From: Anabaena sp. 4-3
GTDB lineage: Bacteria; Cyanobacteriota; Cyanobacteriia; Cyanobacteriales; Nostocaceae
Direction: 5' to 3'
DNA: 60,855 nucleotides
Assembly: GCF_001597745.1 (NCBI RefSeq)
Contig: NZ_LUHJ01000049.1
Location: 41,829 to 102,683 of the forward strand
In this document: one piece after another, positions 37,202 through 46,598 of the stretch
How the letters are laid out: each line of letters opens with the position of its first letter
Position numbering within the stretch: the first letter of the stretch is position 1
The notes under the pieces: generated by a model
The model's database searches: none
Told to the model about the DNA's origin: nothing
What the model saw: only the letters and a program-made list of their open reading frames with translations
Position numbers and translations under genes: made by a program

Positions 37202-39325
37202 TCACTGGACAATCAACCTGGCCACGGCGGCAATTAATTCTTCAGCATGAACAGGCTTGGCTAAGTGGATTTGAAACCCGGCGGCGAGAGCTTGCTGTTG
37301 ATCGTATTGTCTGGCAAAAGCAGTTAAGGCGATCGCTGGAATTTGGCCATTTTGCTCGGCTGCCCAAGTTCTGATTTGGCGAATCAACATATAGCCATCG
37401 ATGTCAGGCATACTGATATCACTGACTAACACATCTAATTGGGATTGAGCTAATATTTCTAAACCTTCAACTGCGGAAGCCGCCACGCTCACCTCAGCCC
37501 CTTCTTGCTCTAGCATATAAGCAATAAAATCTCGTGAATCAAGATCATCGTCAACCACTAAAATCTTGATGGCAGCCAGCAGTGAATATTCAGGGCTGAA
37601 TAATGACAGTTGATTTTGTTTATCTGTCAAATTCGAGCTATCCTCTGGCACAAGCGGTAATTGCACTGTAAACGTTGCTCCCTGAGCCTCACCCTGACTG
37701 TCTGCTGTGACAGTACCACCGTGAATTTCTACAATTTTACGGACGATAGCCAAACCCAACCCTAGCCCACCAAATTTTCTTGTAGAGCTGCTATCTGCTT
37801 GGCGGAAGTAATCAAAGACATAGGGCAGAAACTCAGGACTAATTCCCTTACCTGTATCACTGACGACAATCTGAGCATAGTCATCGATTCGTTGAAGTCG
37901 TACCTCTACCTGTCCGCCCTTCGGTGTAAATTTTACGGCATTAGAAAGGAGATTCCAAACTACTTGCTGTAAGCGAGCCGAATCACCCCTAACTTGCCCG
38001 ATATTTGATTCCAAAACTGTGATGATCTCAATTGATTTTGTTTCTGCTGCTAGGCGCATTGTCTCTAGTGCTGCCGAGACTACAGCATTTAAATGAATTT
38101 TTGTAATATTCAGCACTAGCTTACCTTGTAAAATCCTGGAGATATCTAGCAAGTCTTCTATGAGTTGCACCTGTAATGTGGCATTACGCTCAATCGTGGC
38201 TAGTGCTTGAGATGTCCTGGTTTGGTCGATTTGACGGCTTTGTAACAACCTAGACCATCCCAGAATAGAATTTAGAGGCGTGCGTAACTCGTGGGAAAGG
38301 ACAGCTAAAAACTCATCTTTAATCCGATTAGCTGTTTCTGCCTTAGCTCGTGCGGCTTGTTCTAACTCCAGCAAATGCGCCCGTTGTTCTAGTATTTGTT
38401 TTTGTTCGTGGATATCTGTACAAGTTCCGAACCACTTAACTACATGGCCATGCTCATCTTTAAGTGGTAAGCCTCGCGCCAACTGCCAACGATAGGAATT
38501 ATCAGACGCACATTGAAATCGGTATTCATTTTCGTATACAGTGCTGCTATTTACCGCATTTACCCATACCTCATAGGCTTTGTTGACATCATCTGGATGT
38601 AATGCTGCTAGCCATCCAGAACCCAAAGATTGCTCTAATGTTAGCCCAGTATACTCACACCACTTCTGATTAAAATCAACACATTCACCGTCAGCATTAG
38701 CAGTCCACACAAGTTGAGGAATAGCCTCAGCTAAATAACGGTAGCGTTCTTCACTTTCTCTGACAACTTCTAAAAGACGCTGACGTTCGGCGATTTCTTG
38801 ATGTAATTGTTCGTTAGTTTGAGTAATTTCATGGGTGCGAAGCGCAACCAAGTCTTCTAAATGATTTTGATATTTTCTCAGTTCTGCTTCTACCCGTAAA
38901 CGTTCAGCTATTTGTATTTGCAATTGTTGATTCGCTTGTTCTAGTTGAGCAGGACTAGGAAGTGCTAAAGCTTTTGGTACTAAAGGGATGAGTTCGACGG
39001 CGGTAATTAAAGATATTCCGGCGGTGGCAGCTTTGACAAATCCCGATACCCAATAGGTGGGATGCCAAAGTGTCCAAACCTCTAAAATATGAGTAGTACC
39101 GCAAGCGACAATAAAACCACTAAATAACAAGAATATCCAATTAAACGGCAGATCATGCCGCTTACGAACAAAATAGAAAAGTGTAGCAGGAATAGAATAG
39201 TAAGCTAGAGCAATCAGTGCATCAGATACTAAATGTAACAAAACTAAATCTGTTTGCCATAGATAGCAGTGTCCATGTGGGATAAATGGGCCTGAGTGAA
39301 AAAAGTAAGTCCACAATTCTGCCAT
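37202..39325 (-). CDS. Ethylene-receptor-like hybrid histidine kinase
   Basis: A 707-residue sensor with an N-terminal ethylene-binding-type membrane domain (about 25-120). The residues described as essential in plant ETR1 are all present at a constant offset of ten: Asp35, Tyr42, Ile45, Pro46, Ile72, and the copper ligands Cys75 and His79 (VACGTTHILEVWT). A coiled coil (about 125-190) leads to a PAS domain (195-310), HisKA with His345 (LSHELRTP), HATPase with N462 and the G-boxes TGKGI and GLGLGLAIV, and a receiver with Asp636 and Lys690. It is a membrane sensor with potential to detect ethylene and possibly light, as in cyanobacterial Etr1. It is divergent from pdxJ; no separate response regulator lies adjacent. 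Confidence 0.9.
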   Translation of the reverse strand: MAELWTYFFHSGPFIPHGHCYLWQTDLVLLHLVSDALIALAYYSIPATLFYFVRKRHDLPFNWIFLLFSGFIVACGTTHILEVWTLWHPTYWVSGFVKAATAGISLITAVELIPLVPKALALPSPAQLEQANQQLQIQIAERLRVEAELRKYQNHLEDLVALRTHEITQTNEQLHQEIAERQRLLEVVRESEERYRYLAEAIPQLVWTANADGECVDFNQKWCEYTGLTLEQSLGSGWLAALHPDDVNKAYEVWVNAVNSSTVYENEYRFQCASDNSYRWQLARGLPLKDEHGHVVKWFGTCTDIHEQKQILEQRAHLLELEQAARAKAETANRIKDEFLAVLSHELRTPLNSILGWSRLLQSRQIDQTRTSQALATIERNATLQVQLIEDLLDISRILQGKLVLNITKIHLNAVVSAALETMRLAAETKSIEIITVLESNIGQVRGDSARLQQVVWNLLSNAVKFTPKGGQVEVRLQRIDDYAQIVVSDTGKGISPEFLPYVFDYFRQADSSSTRKFGGLGLGLAIVRKIVEIHGGTVTADSQGEAQGATFTVQLPLVPEDSSNLTDKQNQLSLFSPEYSLLAAIKILVVDDDLDSRDFIAYMLEQEGAEVSVAASAVEGLEILAQSQLDVLVSDISMPDIDGYMLIRQIRTWAAEQNGQIPAIALTAFARQYDQQQALAAGFQIHLAKPVHAEELIAAVARLIVQ

Positions 39326-39712
39326 AGTTTTTCAGGTAAACACACTAATTTTTGAAAATTCGTAGAACTATCTCAGTTCTTCAGGGAAAAAATATTTATG
39401 GTATACAAAAAATTTTCCATCACCATTAACAATTTGTGAGCAATAAAGCTGATACAAATTAGTAATTGTGGGAAATAACAGAAAAGTTGGATGTTTCGGA
39501 TGTAATGACTAGCGATCGCTTAATTTATCCCCCAGAGTTATCTTAACGATAACTTTCATCTAAAATTATTATTCTGAGAATTTTATCTGTATTTAGCTTT
39601 CCTGCTCAATTATTACTGATAAAAATCAACTTGGACGTTCTTAACCAAGCATTTTGTTAACAATTTCAGGTAAGATAAATCTCTGTGGACAGTGGATAGG
39701 GAGATACTGGGG
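39326..39712. other. Divergent promoter region of the ethylene-receptor-like kinase and pdxJ
   Basis: 387 bp without a gene, AT-rich, with one HIP1-like GCGATCGC at about 39512. No operator was recognised. AGGGAG lies nine bases before the preferred pdxJ start. Confidence 0.4.
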
Positions 39713-40432
39713 TTGCCTACACTTGGTGTAAACATAGACCATATAGCCACCATTCGCCAAGCACGGCGGACGGTAGAGCCGGATCCGGTGGCTGCGGCCG
39801 TACTGGCAGAATTAGCGGGCGCAGATGGCATTACAGTACATCTGCGGGAAGACAGACGGCATATTCAAGACCGGGATGTGCGTTTATTGCGGCAGACAGT
39901 ACGCACTCACCTAAATTTAGAAATGGCTGCTACAGATGAAATGTTGGGAATTGCCCTTGACATTAAACCCGATTATGTGACTTTAGTCCCCGAAAAACGG
40001 GAAGAAGTTACTACAGAAGGAGGTTTAGATATAGTCGGGCAAATTGCTAGAATAGGAGATATAGTTGATAAATTGCAGGGTGCTGGCATTCCAGTGAGTT
40101 TGTTCATTGATGCTGAACCTGCACAAATTGAAGCTTCTGTCAAGGTGCAGGCAAAGTTTATTGAGCTACACACTGGTAAATATGCAGAAGCCAGCGACGA
40201 AACCAGTCGTCATCAAGAATTAGCTGTGTTAGCTAAAGGGTGTGAACAAGCCATTAAAGCTGGATTGCGAGTCAACGCCGGTCATGGGCTGACCTACTGG
40301 AATGTCTACCCGGTGGCTGCGCTGCCAGGAATGGAAGAACTCAACATTGGTCATACCATCATTAGCCGAGCAGCATTAGTAGGTATGGAAAGAGCAGTGC
40401 GGGAGATGAAACAAGCGATGCGAGGGGAATAG
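39713..40432 (+). CDS. pdxJ: Pyridoxine 5'-phosphate synthase
   Basis: A 239-residue TIM-barrel enzyme that forms pyridoxine phosphate from 1-deoxyxylulose 5-phosphate and aminoacetone phosphate. The family start [30 protein letters not shown] and the C-terminal [12 protein letters not shown] are all visible. The TTG start at 39713 is preferred because GGGAG lies nine bases upstream and it gives the normal PdxJ N-terminus. GTG at 39692 would add seven residues without a Shine-Dalgarno sequence. It makes PLP precursor for enzymes such as Alr at 24 kb. Confidence 0.94.
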   Translation: MPTLGVNIDHIATIRQARRTVEPDPVAAAVLAELAGADGITVHLREDRRHIQDRDVRLLRQTVRTHLNLEMAATDEMLGIALDIKPDYVTLVPEKREEVTTEGGLDIVGQIARIGDIVDKLQGAGIPVSLFIDAEPAQIEASVKVQAKFIELHTGKYAEASDETSRHQELAVLAKGCEQAIKAGLRVNAGHGLTYWNVYPVAALPGMEELNIGHTIISRAALVGMERAVREMKQAMRGE

Positions 40433-40663
40433 GGAATGGGGACTGGGGACTGGGTATTAAAAATAAACTCTCCTCTGCTCCCTCCGCTCCCTCTGCCCCT
40501 CTGCCCCTCATACCCCTGCTTCCCTGCCTGCTCTAGAGGGGTTGTGACTGCGTAATCTCGAAAATCGTTGTTGGTGTGGAAGACTTCAGAAAATGTTTTG
40601 TGAAGTCAGGATACTTACCATGAACGGTTTTCTCAATTTTGAATCAGAGAATTTTGAATTGTT

Positions 40664-41374
40664 ATGAGCGCAACACAATCTAACGAGCTTCCGCTTTGGG
40701 TACAAGACAGGGATAAAGTGATCGCTGCTAGCACTAATGTTCAGTGGCGGTATGGTACTGCACCGGATTATACTCGCTCTAAAGAGAATCTAGCCAAAGA
40801 AAGCACACGCAATCATGTTGAGGGTTCACTAGAGGCGATCGTGCAGAACTTAGTGAGAACCTTTGAGATGGAGGTATCTTTCAAAACCAACCCACAGCAG
40901 TGGTTGTCAGTGGTGAACGATAAGTTTCGCATCACTACCAATGGCGGTAAAGAGTTTACAGCCGCAGATGTATCCGTCCAAGGTACTTACAATGTATTCA
41001 TGGGGGATTCTGAGCATTACAAAGCCTCTGAAGAAACTTTTGAAACATCTGGTCATCTCTTCCATAGCACCTTTCCCCAAGGTTTCCCTTGGGAAGTGTT
41101 GGAAGTTTATTCAGGCCCCCCAGTTGTTACCTTTAAATGGCGGCACTGGGGACATTTTCAAGGCTCATATAAAGACTATGCTCCCACGGGTGAGACAGTA
41201 GAAATTATCGGCTTGAGCGTTGCCCATGTCACCGATGACTTGAAGATTGTGTCCTTGGAACACTACTTTGACAACACCCTGTTTTTAGAAAAGTTAACAG
41301 CTGGTGGTAAAGTAGCTGCTGACAACCAAGGTAAAGGTTGCCCGTTTAGTTCTTGGTTCAAAAAATCCCGCTAG
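40664..41374 (+). CDS. NTF2/SnoaL-like protein related to plant pathogen-related proteins
   Basis: A 236-residue soluble protein with a cone-fold (NTF2/SnoaL-like) appearance. Its blocks SLEAIVQNLVRTFEMEVSFK, GTYNVFMG and especially WEVLEVYSGPPVVTFKWRHW resemble those I recall from plant 'pathogen-related' proteins of barley type. There is no signal peptide. The fold binds small hydrophobic ligands in many families, but no activity is known here. A CPFSSWFKKS tail follows a Gly-rich linker. A perfect hairpin lies 16 bp after the stop, before ycf54. Confidence 0.7.
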   Translation: MSATQSNELPLWVQDRDKVIAASTNVQWRYGTAPDYTRSKENLAKESTRNHVEGSLEAIVQNLVRTFEMEVSFKTNPQQWLSVVNDKFRITTNGGKEFTAADVSVQGTYNVFMGDSEHYKASEETFETSGHLFHSTFPQGFPWEVLEVYSGPPVVTFKWRHWGHFQGSYKDYAPTGETVEIIGLSVAHVTDDLKIVSLEHYFDNTLFLEKLTAGGKVAADNQGKGCPFSSWFKKSR

Positions 41375-41389
41375 AGTTAGTACATATAG

Positions 41390-41413
41390 GGGTACAGTAG
41401 TCATACTGTACCC
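41390..41413 (+). terminator. Perfect hairpin between the NTF2-like gene and ycf54
   Basis: GGGTACAGTA and TACTGTACCC pair perfectly around GTCA. It lies 16 bp after one stop codon and 28 bp before the ycf54 start. There is no T-run, so it could be an operator as well as a terminator. Confidence 0.5.
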
Positions 41414-41440
41414 TGCGACGATTTAATTAAAAACTACAGG

Positions 41441-41776
41441 ATGAGAATGCAAACATACTATTACGTTTTGGCCAGCCGACGCTTTTTATTACAAGAAGAA
41501 CCGATGGAAGAAGTGCTAAAAGAACGCACCCGTCATTATCACGAACAAGAAAAAGAAATTGATTTTTGGTTAGTACCACAACCAGCGTTTTTAGAAGCTC
41601 CTGAAATGGCAGAAATCAAAGCTAAGTGTCCTCAACCCGCAGCTGCGATTATTTCTACCAATCAGCAATTTATTACTTGGTTGAAATTGCGATTAGAATA
41701 CGTGATTACTGGAGAATTTCAAGCTCCTACTGGAACAATTCCTGATGCTTTGGCATCTCTGGCTTCAGTGTCTTGA
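41441..41776 (+). CDS. ycf54: Ycf54, subunit/assembly factor of the Mg-protoporphyrin monomethyl ester cyclase
   Basis: A 111-residue (or 109 from ATG 41447, QTYYYVLASRRFLL) soluble protein conserved in cyanobacteria and plastids. Diagnostic stretches are EEVLKERTRHYHEQEKEIDFW, CPQPAAAIISTN and FITWLKLRLEYVITGEF. Ycf54 is needed for the oxidative cyclase that forms the fifth ring of chlorophyll. It is one of two tetrapyrrole genes in this window, with hemN. AGGATGAGA precedes ATG 41447, favouring the later start. Confidence 0.92.
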   Translation: MRMQTYYYVLASRRFLLQEEPMEEVLKERTRHYHEQEKEIDFWLVPQPAFLEAPEMAEIKAKCPQPAAAIISTNQQFITWLKLRLEYVITGEFQAPTGTIPDALASLASVS

Positions 41777-41835
41777 GTGATTAGTCATTAGTCATTAGTA
41801 ATTAGTCATTAGTCATTAGTCATTAGTCATTAGCT
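41776..41835 (+). repeat. ATTAGTC heptanucleotide array
   Basis: About eight copies of ATTAGTC/ATTAGTA follow ycf54. These are the reverse complement of the AATGACT family found upstream of murF and elsewhere. Confidence 0.8.
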
Positions 41836-41892
41836 CGTTTACTATTGACTATGGACTAATGACTCTTCACTAAAAATCTTGAAAATTCGCTT

Positions 41893-42540
41893 ATGCGTGC
41901 TAATTCTGTGCAGAAACTTGCCACTTTATCCAGTGTATTCGGACTAGCGATCGCGGGGGTGATGGGTAGCATAAATTCTGTCAAAGCCCAAACTTCCCTT
42001 CCTGTGTGTCAACCTCCCAAGGTTGGGGAGTACCTATTGCTGGTAGTCAGTCCCACCACCGAGAATCAGCAGCAGTTACGTAACGCCTTACCCAATGAGA
42101 TTAAAACTACTACCTGCCGATATCTCAGTGATACGGTAACGCGCATCGGGGGATTTAGCAAAATTGATGATGCTAACCGTTGGGCTAGGTATATCAACAT
42201 GATTGTAGGTTTGTCTGCCATTATCACTACTAGACCTGGGGAAGTAGCAGCACAGACAACTACCACAGTACCCTTTAATCCCCAACGTCTAGGGCAGGGT
42301 TTTGCCGTATTAGTGGATTATTTTAACCGTCCAGAACTTGCAAATAGCGTTCAACAGGTAGTAGGCGGTAATGTTGGTCTTGCTTCCTTTGGACAAAAAC
42401 CCTACTTGCTGGCAGTTTATACGACTAACCAACAAGAAGCTTACAACACATTACAGAAACTCAACGATCGCGGTTTTATTGCTGTCTTAGTAGATAGCAG
42501 TAAAGTCATGTTACTGCGATCAGTTGTGCGGGTACAGTAA
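41893..42540 (+). CDS. Secreted/periplasmic protein of unknown function
   Basis: A 215-residue protein with a signal peptide (LSSVFGLAIAGVMGSINSVKA, cleavage near VKAQT). The mature part contains two similar halves of about 75 residues, each with a GEYLLLVV- or GFAVLVDYF-type strand and a later NRWARY or EAYNTLQKL helix. This is reminiscent of SPOR-type folds, but I cannot confirm that. Similar proteins are common in cyanobacteria without assigned function. It lies between two repeat-rich gaps and is probably monocistronic. Confidence 0.65.
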   Translation: MRANSVQKLATLSSVFGLAIAGVMGSINSVKAQTSLPVCQPPKVGEYLLLVVSPTTENQQQLRNALPNEIKTTTCRYLSDTVTRIGGFSKIDDANRWARYINMIVGLSAIITTRPGEVAAQTTTTVPFNPQRLGQGFAVLVDYFNRPELANSVQQVVGGNVGLASFGQKPYLLAVYTTNQQEAYNTLQKLNDRGFIAVLVDSSKVMLLRSVVRVQ

Positions 42541-42588
42541 GTCATTAGTTATTAGTCATTAGTTGTTAGTGAACTAACTATTTATTGA

Positions 42589-43056
42589 CTATGGACTACT
42601 AACTAATAAAGACCTAGCTAATAAAGAAATCGTCACCCCTAAAGCGGAACCTGCTATGACTTGTACAGGTGTATGTCCTAGCAATTCCTTGAGCCTGTCT
42701 TGGTTAAAATCTGGTTTTTCCCGAAATAATTCATCAATCATTTGATTGAGGATGCGGGCTTGTTTACCAGCTGCTTGGCGAACACCGGCAGCATCGTACA
42801 TAACAATAATCGCAAAAACTGTAGCCAAGGCAAAGTCTGGCGATGCCCAGCCAATGGTTTGTCCAATACCAGCAGCCAGAGCCGTCACCAAAGCTGAATG
42901 TGCGCTGGGCATCCCTCCAGTTGTCACTAGAACGCGTACATTCAGTTTACGGTGTTGAACTAGCTCAATTACTAGCTTTAAAGCTTGAGCTACAAAACAA
43001 GCTACCAGAGCCACCACTAGCACCCGGTTGTCTAAAATCTCGCCTATGTCCTGCAT
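42589..43056 (-). CDS. Divergent PAP2 family membrane protein (DUF212)
   Basis: A 155-residue membrane protein with four hydrophobic segments. The TTGGMPSAHSALVTALA segment (about 45-61) retains the phosphatase-like PSAHSA motif, and MYDAAGVRQAAGKQA is family-typical. These are acid-phosphatase/vanadium-haloperoxidase-related proteins without proven activity. It lies downstream of crtE on the same strand, an order (folD, crtE, PAP2-like) common in cyanobacteria, so a role around prenyl phosphates is plausible but inferred. Confidence 0.85.
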   Translation of the reverse strand: MQDIGEILDNRVLVVALVACFVAQALKLVIELVQHRKLNVRVLVTTGGMPSAHSALVTALAAGIGQTIGWASPDFALATVFAIIVMYDAAGVRQAAGKQARILNQMIDELFREKPDFNQDRLKELLGHTPVQVIAGSALGVTISLLARSLLVSSP

Positions 43057-43291
43057 GGTATTTTGGTTCGGTTAGTCGATATTAGCAGTAGTGATGTTTC
43101 CAGAGAGAAGGTTGAGGCTTCAATTCAAAATTCAAAATTCTCTCATTCAAAATTCAAAAAATAATATCATCCCTCCGATTTAGGAAAATAAATTTGTTTT
43201 GGTAGGACTACATACTCAAGACAAAGCTTTGCCCACCATGATGAGTTGGAATGGATTTTTGAATTGAATTTTGAATTTACCCAGAGCTAAT

Positions 43292-44221
43292 CTAATGATT
43301 GCGACTGGTAATGAAATGAGCCAGTGCTTGCAGAGGTTGTGCTGATTCCCCGAATGGTTCTAGTTCTGCACAAGCGGCTGTAATTAGCTCTTGGGCTTTA
43401 GCACGGGATTGTTCAATACCCCAGAGACTAGGGTAGGTGACTTTTTGGGCGATGAGGTCTTTACCGGCGGTTTTGCCTAATTGCTCTTGGGTAGCTGTGA
43501 CATCGAGAATATCATCAATAATTTGAAATGCTAGCCCGATGTTTTGGGAATAACGCGAGAGTCTTTGAACATCTGCCGATGATGCACCCGCTAAAATTCC
43601 CCCACAGACAACACAGGCTTCCAGAAGGGCGGCTGTTTTATGGTTATGGATGAAGTTGAGAGTTTCTAGAGAAATATCTGACTTACCCTCTGATTCTAAG
43701 TCCACTACTTGACCACCCACTAAGCCGGCTGCTCCTAATGCGCTTCCTAAACGAACAATTACCTGTAAGACACGCTCCCTAGAGACGCTTTCGGGGGTTT
43801 GGCTGGCTACGAACTCAAAAGCATAAGCCAATAAACCATCACCGGCTAAAATCGCAATGTCTTCACCATAAACTTTGTGATTTGTCAACCTACCGCGACG
43901 ATAATCATCATTATCCATTGCGGGCAGGTCATCATGAATCAATGACATGGTGTGGATCATTTCCACAGCACAAGCTGTGGGCATTGCCATTTCAATTGTA
44001 CCGCCCATCATTTCACAGGTAGCTAGGCAGAGAATGGGACGCAGACGCTTACCTCCAGCTAACAGCGAGTAGCGCATTGACTCGTAAATTTTTTCTGGGT
44101 AAATGACTGGCATAGATTGATCTAAAGCCGCTTCACAGAGTTTTTTGCGCTCTTTGAGATAAGTTTCTAGGTCAAATGTGGCTTTTTCTGGCATCTTCTG
44201 AAGGTTATCAGCTGCTACCAT
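43292..44221 (-). CDS. crtE: Geranylgeranyl diphosphate synthase
   Basis: A 309-residue all-helical prenyltransferase making GGPP for carotenoids, chlorophyll phytol and quinones. The first aspartate-rich motif is DDLPAMDND (about residue 97) and the second is IIDDILD (about residue 237). The LAGGKRLRP motif binds isopentenyl diphosphate. Length is typical. It lies between folD and the PAP2-like gene on the same strand, with about 150 and 235 bp gaps. The 235-bp gap downstream contains AATTCAAAATTC simple repeats. Confidence 0.95.
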   Translation of the reverse strand: MVAADNLQKMPEKATFDLETYLKERKKLCEAALDQSMPVIYPEKIYESMRYSLLAGGKRLRPILCLATCEMMGGTIEMAMPTACAVEMIHTMSLIHDDLPAMDNDDYRRGRLTNHKVYGEDIAILAGDGLLAYAFEFVASQTPESVSRERVLQVIVRLGSALGAAGLVGGQVVDLESEGKSDISLETLNFIHNHKTAALLEACVVCGGILAGASSADVQRLSRYSQNIGLAFQIIDDILDVTATQEQLGKTAGKDLIAQKVTYPSLWGIEQSRAKAQELITAACAELEPFGESAQPLQALAHFITSRNH

Positions 44222-44369
44222 TCTTACAATTCCTTAAATTTTTGGCTTTTGGCTGTTTTTGATATACGTCACAATTTTATGATGCTCTGGAACCAAAAGA
44301 TTAACTCAGACTTGAGTCATTCAGGAAGTTAAATGATAAATGATGAGTTATGTTAATTTTCATAATTTT

Positions 44370-45269
44370 TTATTTACCATTTAAAATTCCTTTCTCCTTT
44401 GCTGTTTTTAAATAGCTAGCAAATGTATTTTCTAACAACACTGCCACAGTCATGGGGCCGACACCGCCAGGAACAGGGGTGATGTAGTCCGCGACTTGAG
44501 CGGTTGCTGCAAATTCCACATCGCCAACTAAGCGACTTTTGCCATTAGCATCGGTGACGCGATTTATCCCCACATCTACCACAACCGCGCCTGGTTTCAC
44601 CATCTCAGCAGTAATTAAGCCGGGAATACCAACGGCGGTGACGAGAATATCAGCATTTTTGGTAATGGTGTTGATATCTTGCGATCGCGAGTGGGCAATG
44701 GTAACAGTAGCATCAGCGTCTAATAGCATCAAGCCCATCGGCTTACCCACTAAAATACTTCGTCCTAGCACTACAGTATGTTTTCCCGCCAAGGGAATTT
44801 CATACTCTGCTAATAGCCGCATGACTCCCGCAGGTGTACAACTGCGTAACCCAGCTTCACTGCGTACCAATCGCCCTAAATTCACGGGATGCAGTCCGTC
44901 AGCATCTTTATCTGGTGCTATTTGATGCAGTAACTTCACCGCATCTAAATGTTCTGGTAGCGGTAACTGTACGAGAATACCATCTACCTGTTCATCTTCG
45001 TTGAGTGCGGCAATCACATCCTCTAATTCTTCTTGGGTGGTTTGTTGCGGAAAGTGTTTACCAAAAGAAGCAATACCCACCTTAGCGCAAGCTTTTTCTT
45101 TGTTGCGGACATAAGCAGCCGAAGCTGGGTTATCACCCACCATCAACACCGCTAACCCAGGAGGACGACCGATTTTAGCTTGTAATTCTTGGATTTGTGA
45201 AGTTAGTTGTTGCTGGATTTTTGCCGCTAAAGCTTTACCATCCAAGATTTTCGCAGTTCTAGTTTCCAT
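44370..45269 (-). CDS. folD: Methylenetetrahydrofolate dehydrogenase / methenyl-THF cyclohydrolase
   Basis: A bifunctional one-carbon enzyme of about 299 residues. Family motifs are [14 protein letters not shown] with the catalytic Lys, [14 protein letters not shown], and the nucleotide-binding [14 protein letters not shown], with [12 protein letters not shown] near the end. ATG 45269 is preferred; the frame extends to a TTG at 45311 that would add 14 unusual residues. It supplies 10-formyl-THF, the PurH substrate at 5-7 kb. Confidence 0.95.
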   Translation of the reverse strand: METRTAKILDGKALAAKIQQQLTSQIQELQAKIGRPPGLAVLMVGDNPASAAYVRNKEKACAKVGIASFGKHFPQQTTQEELEDVIAALNEDEQVDGILVQLPLPEHLDAVKLLHQIAPDKDADGLHPVNLGRLVRSEAGLRSCTPAGVMRLLAEYEIPLAGKHTVVLGRSILVGKPMGLMLLDADATVTIAHSRSQDINTITKNADILVTAVGIPGLITAEMVKPGAVVVDVGINRVTDANGKSRLVGDVEFAATAQVADYITPVPGGVGPMTVAVLLENTFASYLKTAKEKGILNGK

Positions 45270-45465
45270 AAGCATCCCCAGTTTTACTTGATTTAATTTA
45301 TCTACAGCCAACTCAACAGTTAGAATAACTCTTGCTTGTAGATTATTATGGCGTTGTCGTCTGATAATGTAGCGTCTTTCTATGTTCTCGTATAGGGGAC
45401 TCTTGACTCTTGACTCTTGACTGGGGAGATGAGGAAGCGGAGGGAGCGGAGGAAGTAGGGGAAGT

Positions 45466-45540
45466 AGGGGAAGTAGGGGAGAAAAACTAATGACTAATGA
45501 CTAATAACTAATGACTAATAACTAATGACTAATGACTAAA
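45466..45540 (+). repeat. Short tandem repeats (AAGTAGGGG and AATGACT/AATAACT) abutting a start codon
   Basis: A short GAAGTAGGG array (45450-45480) is followed by about seven heptamers of AATGACT/AATAACT that include the first ATG of the lipoprotein frame at 45532. Confidence 0.8.
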
Positions 45541-45930
45541 TTGGTGAGTTTTATGCAAAAAGTGCAAAATTTTTACCTAGGATTTACTTTACTGTGTGTC
45601 GTAGGACTTTGTAGCTGTGCGCCTTTAAATGTGTCTGGTTGGGAAACCAATAACATTAGTTTTGCTGCTAATGTCACTCCCATTCGGGAACTTAAATCAA
45701 AAGCAGATAAAAAACAGACAGTACGTATCCAAGGTACAGTGGAAAAGCAAGTACCTTTAGTGCAACGATGGGCATATATGATTAATGATTCTACTGGTAC
45801 TGTCTGGGTTGTGTCTAATAAGAATAATTTCACAGAGGGACAGTCAGTAGTCATTAAGGGGAAGGTGCTATATAAAAGCATTGCGATCGCTGACCAAGAT
45901 TTTGGGGAAGTTTATCTAGAACAGGAGTGA
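45532..45930 (+). CDS. Putative OB-fold lipoprotein
   Basis: A protein of up to 132 residues with an N-terminal hydrophobic segment (YLGFTLLCVVGLCSCAP) ending in a lipobox-like LCSC, so it is likely lipid-anchored. The mature part (about 45-130) has the bacterial OB-fold pattern, with VRIQGTVEKQVPL and the later SVVIKGKVLYKS. The first ATG lies inside a heptamer repeat; ATG 45553 (MQKVQNF) is an alternative start. Function is unknown; other such OB-fold lipoproteins may bind envelope ligands. Confidence 0.65.
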   Translation: MTKLVSFMQKVQNFYLGFTLLCVVGLCSCAPLNVSGWETNNISFAANVTPIRELKSKADKKQTVRIQGTVEKQVPLVQRWAYMINDSTGTVWVVSNKNNFTEGQSVVIKGKVLYKSIAIADQDFGEVYLEQE

Positions 45931-45963
45931 TAATATTTACATAAGCTCTGGTAAGCATGAAAT

Positions 45964-46389
45964 ATGAATAACAAAAAAGTTCATGTAGCGATCGCCATTC
46001 TTTACCAAGATAATAAATTTTTGATGCAGTTGCGGGACAATATCCCCAATATCCCCTACCCTGGTCATTGGGCGTTGTTTGGTGGTCACATTGAACCGGG
46101 TGAAACTCCAGACATAGCAGTAAAGCGAGAAATTTTAGAAGAAATCGGCTACAATTTACCGCCTTTTTTTGAATTTGGCTGTTATCCCGATGAGAGAGTT
46201 GTGCGTCATGTCTTCCATGCACCTTTGCTGGTGGAATTTGATCAACTGGTGTTAAATGAAGGCTGGGACATGGCACTATTGACACCAGCAGATATTAGTA
46301 AAGGTAAATTTTATTCACCACAAGCAGGAGAAGCCAGACCTTTGGGATCTGTAGCACAGAAAATATTATTGGACTTTATTCGGCAATAG
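45964..46389 (+). CDS. NUDIX hydrolase
   Basis: A 141-residue Nudix protein. The Nudix box is intact: GGHIEPGETPDIAVKREIL followed by EEIGY, matching GX5EX7REUXEEXGU. It should hydrolyse a nucleoside diphosphate linked to another group; the exact substrate cannot be told. N-terminal HVAIAILYQDNKFLMQLR is typical of MutT-like members. It lies 33 bp after the lipoprotein gene on the same strand and could be co-transcribed. Confidence 0.9.
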   Translation: MNNKKVHVAIAILYQDNKFLMQLRDNIPNIPYPGHWALFGGHIEPGETPDIAVKREILEEIGYNLPPFFEFGCYPDERVVRHVFHAPLLVEFDQLVLNEGWDMALLTPADISKGKFYSPQAGEARPLGSVAQKILLDFIRQ

Positions 46390-46598
46390 TTATTAGTCAT
46401 TAGTTGGGAATAGGGCATTGGGCATTGGGCATTGGATTTTCCCCACTGCTGCCTTGTCTCCCTTGTCCCAGTCCCCAATTGCCATTTGCCAAAAATTCTT
46501 GAATTTTGAATTTTGAATTTTGAATTGATTTGTCCCCAGTCCCCATTCCCCACATAACAGGCAAAATAAAGTTAGAACTTATGTGGAGTCACCAGTAA

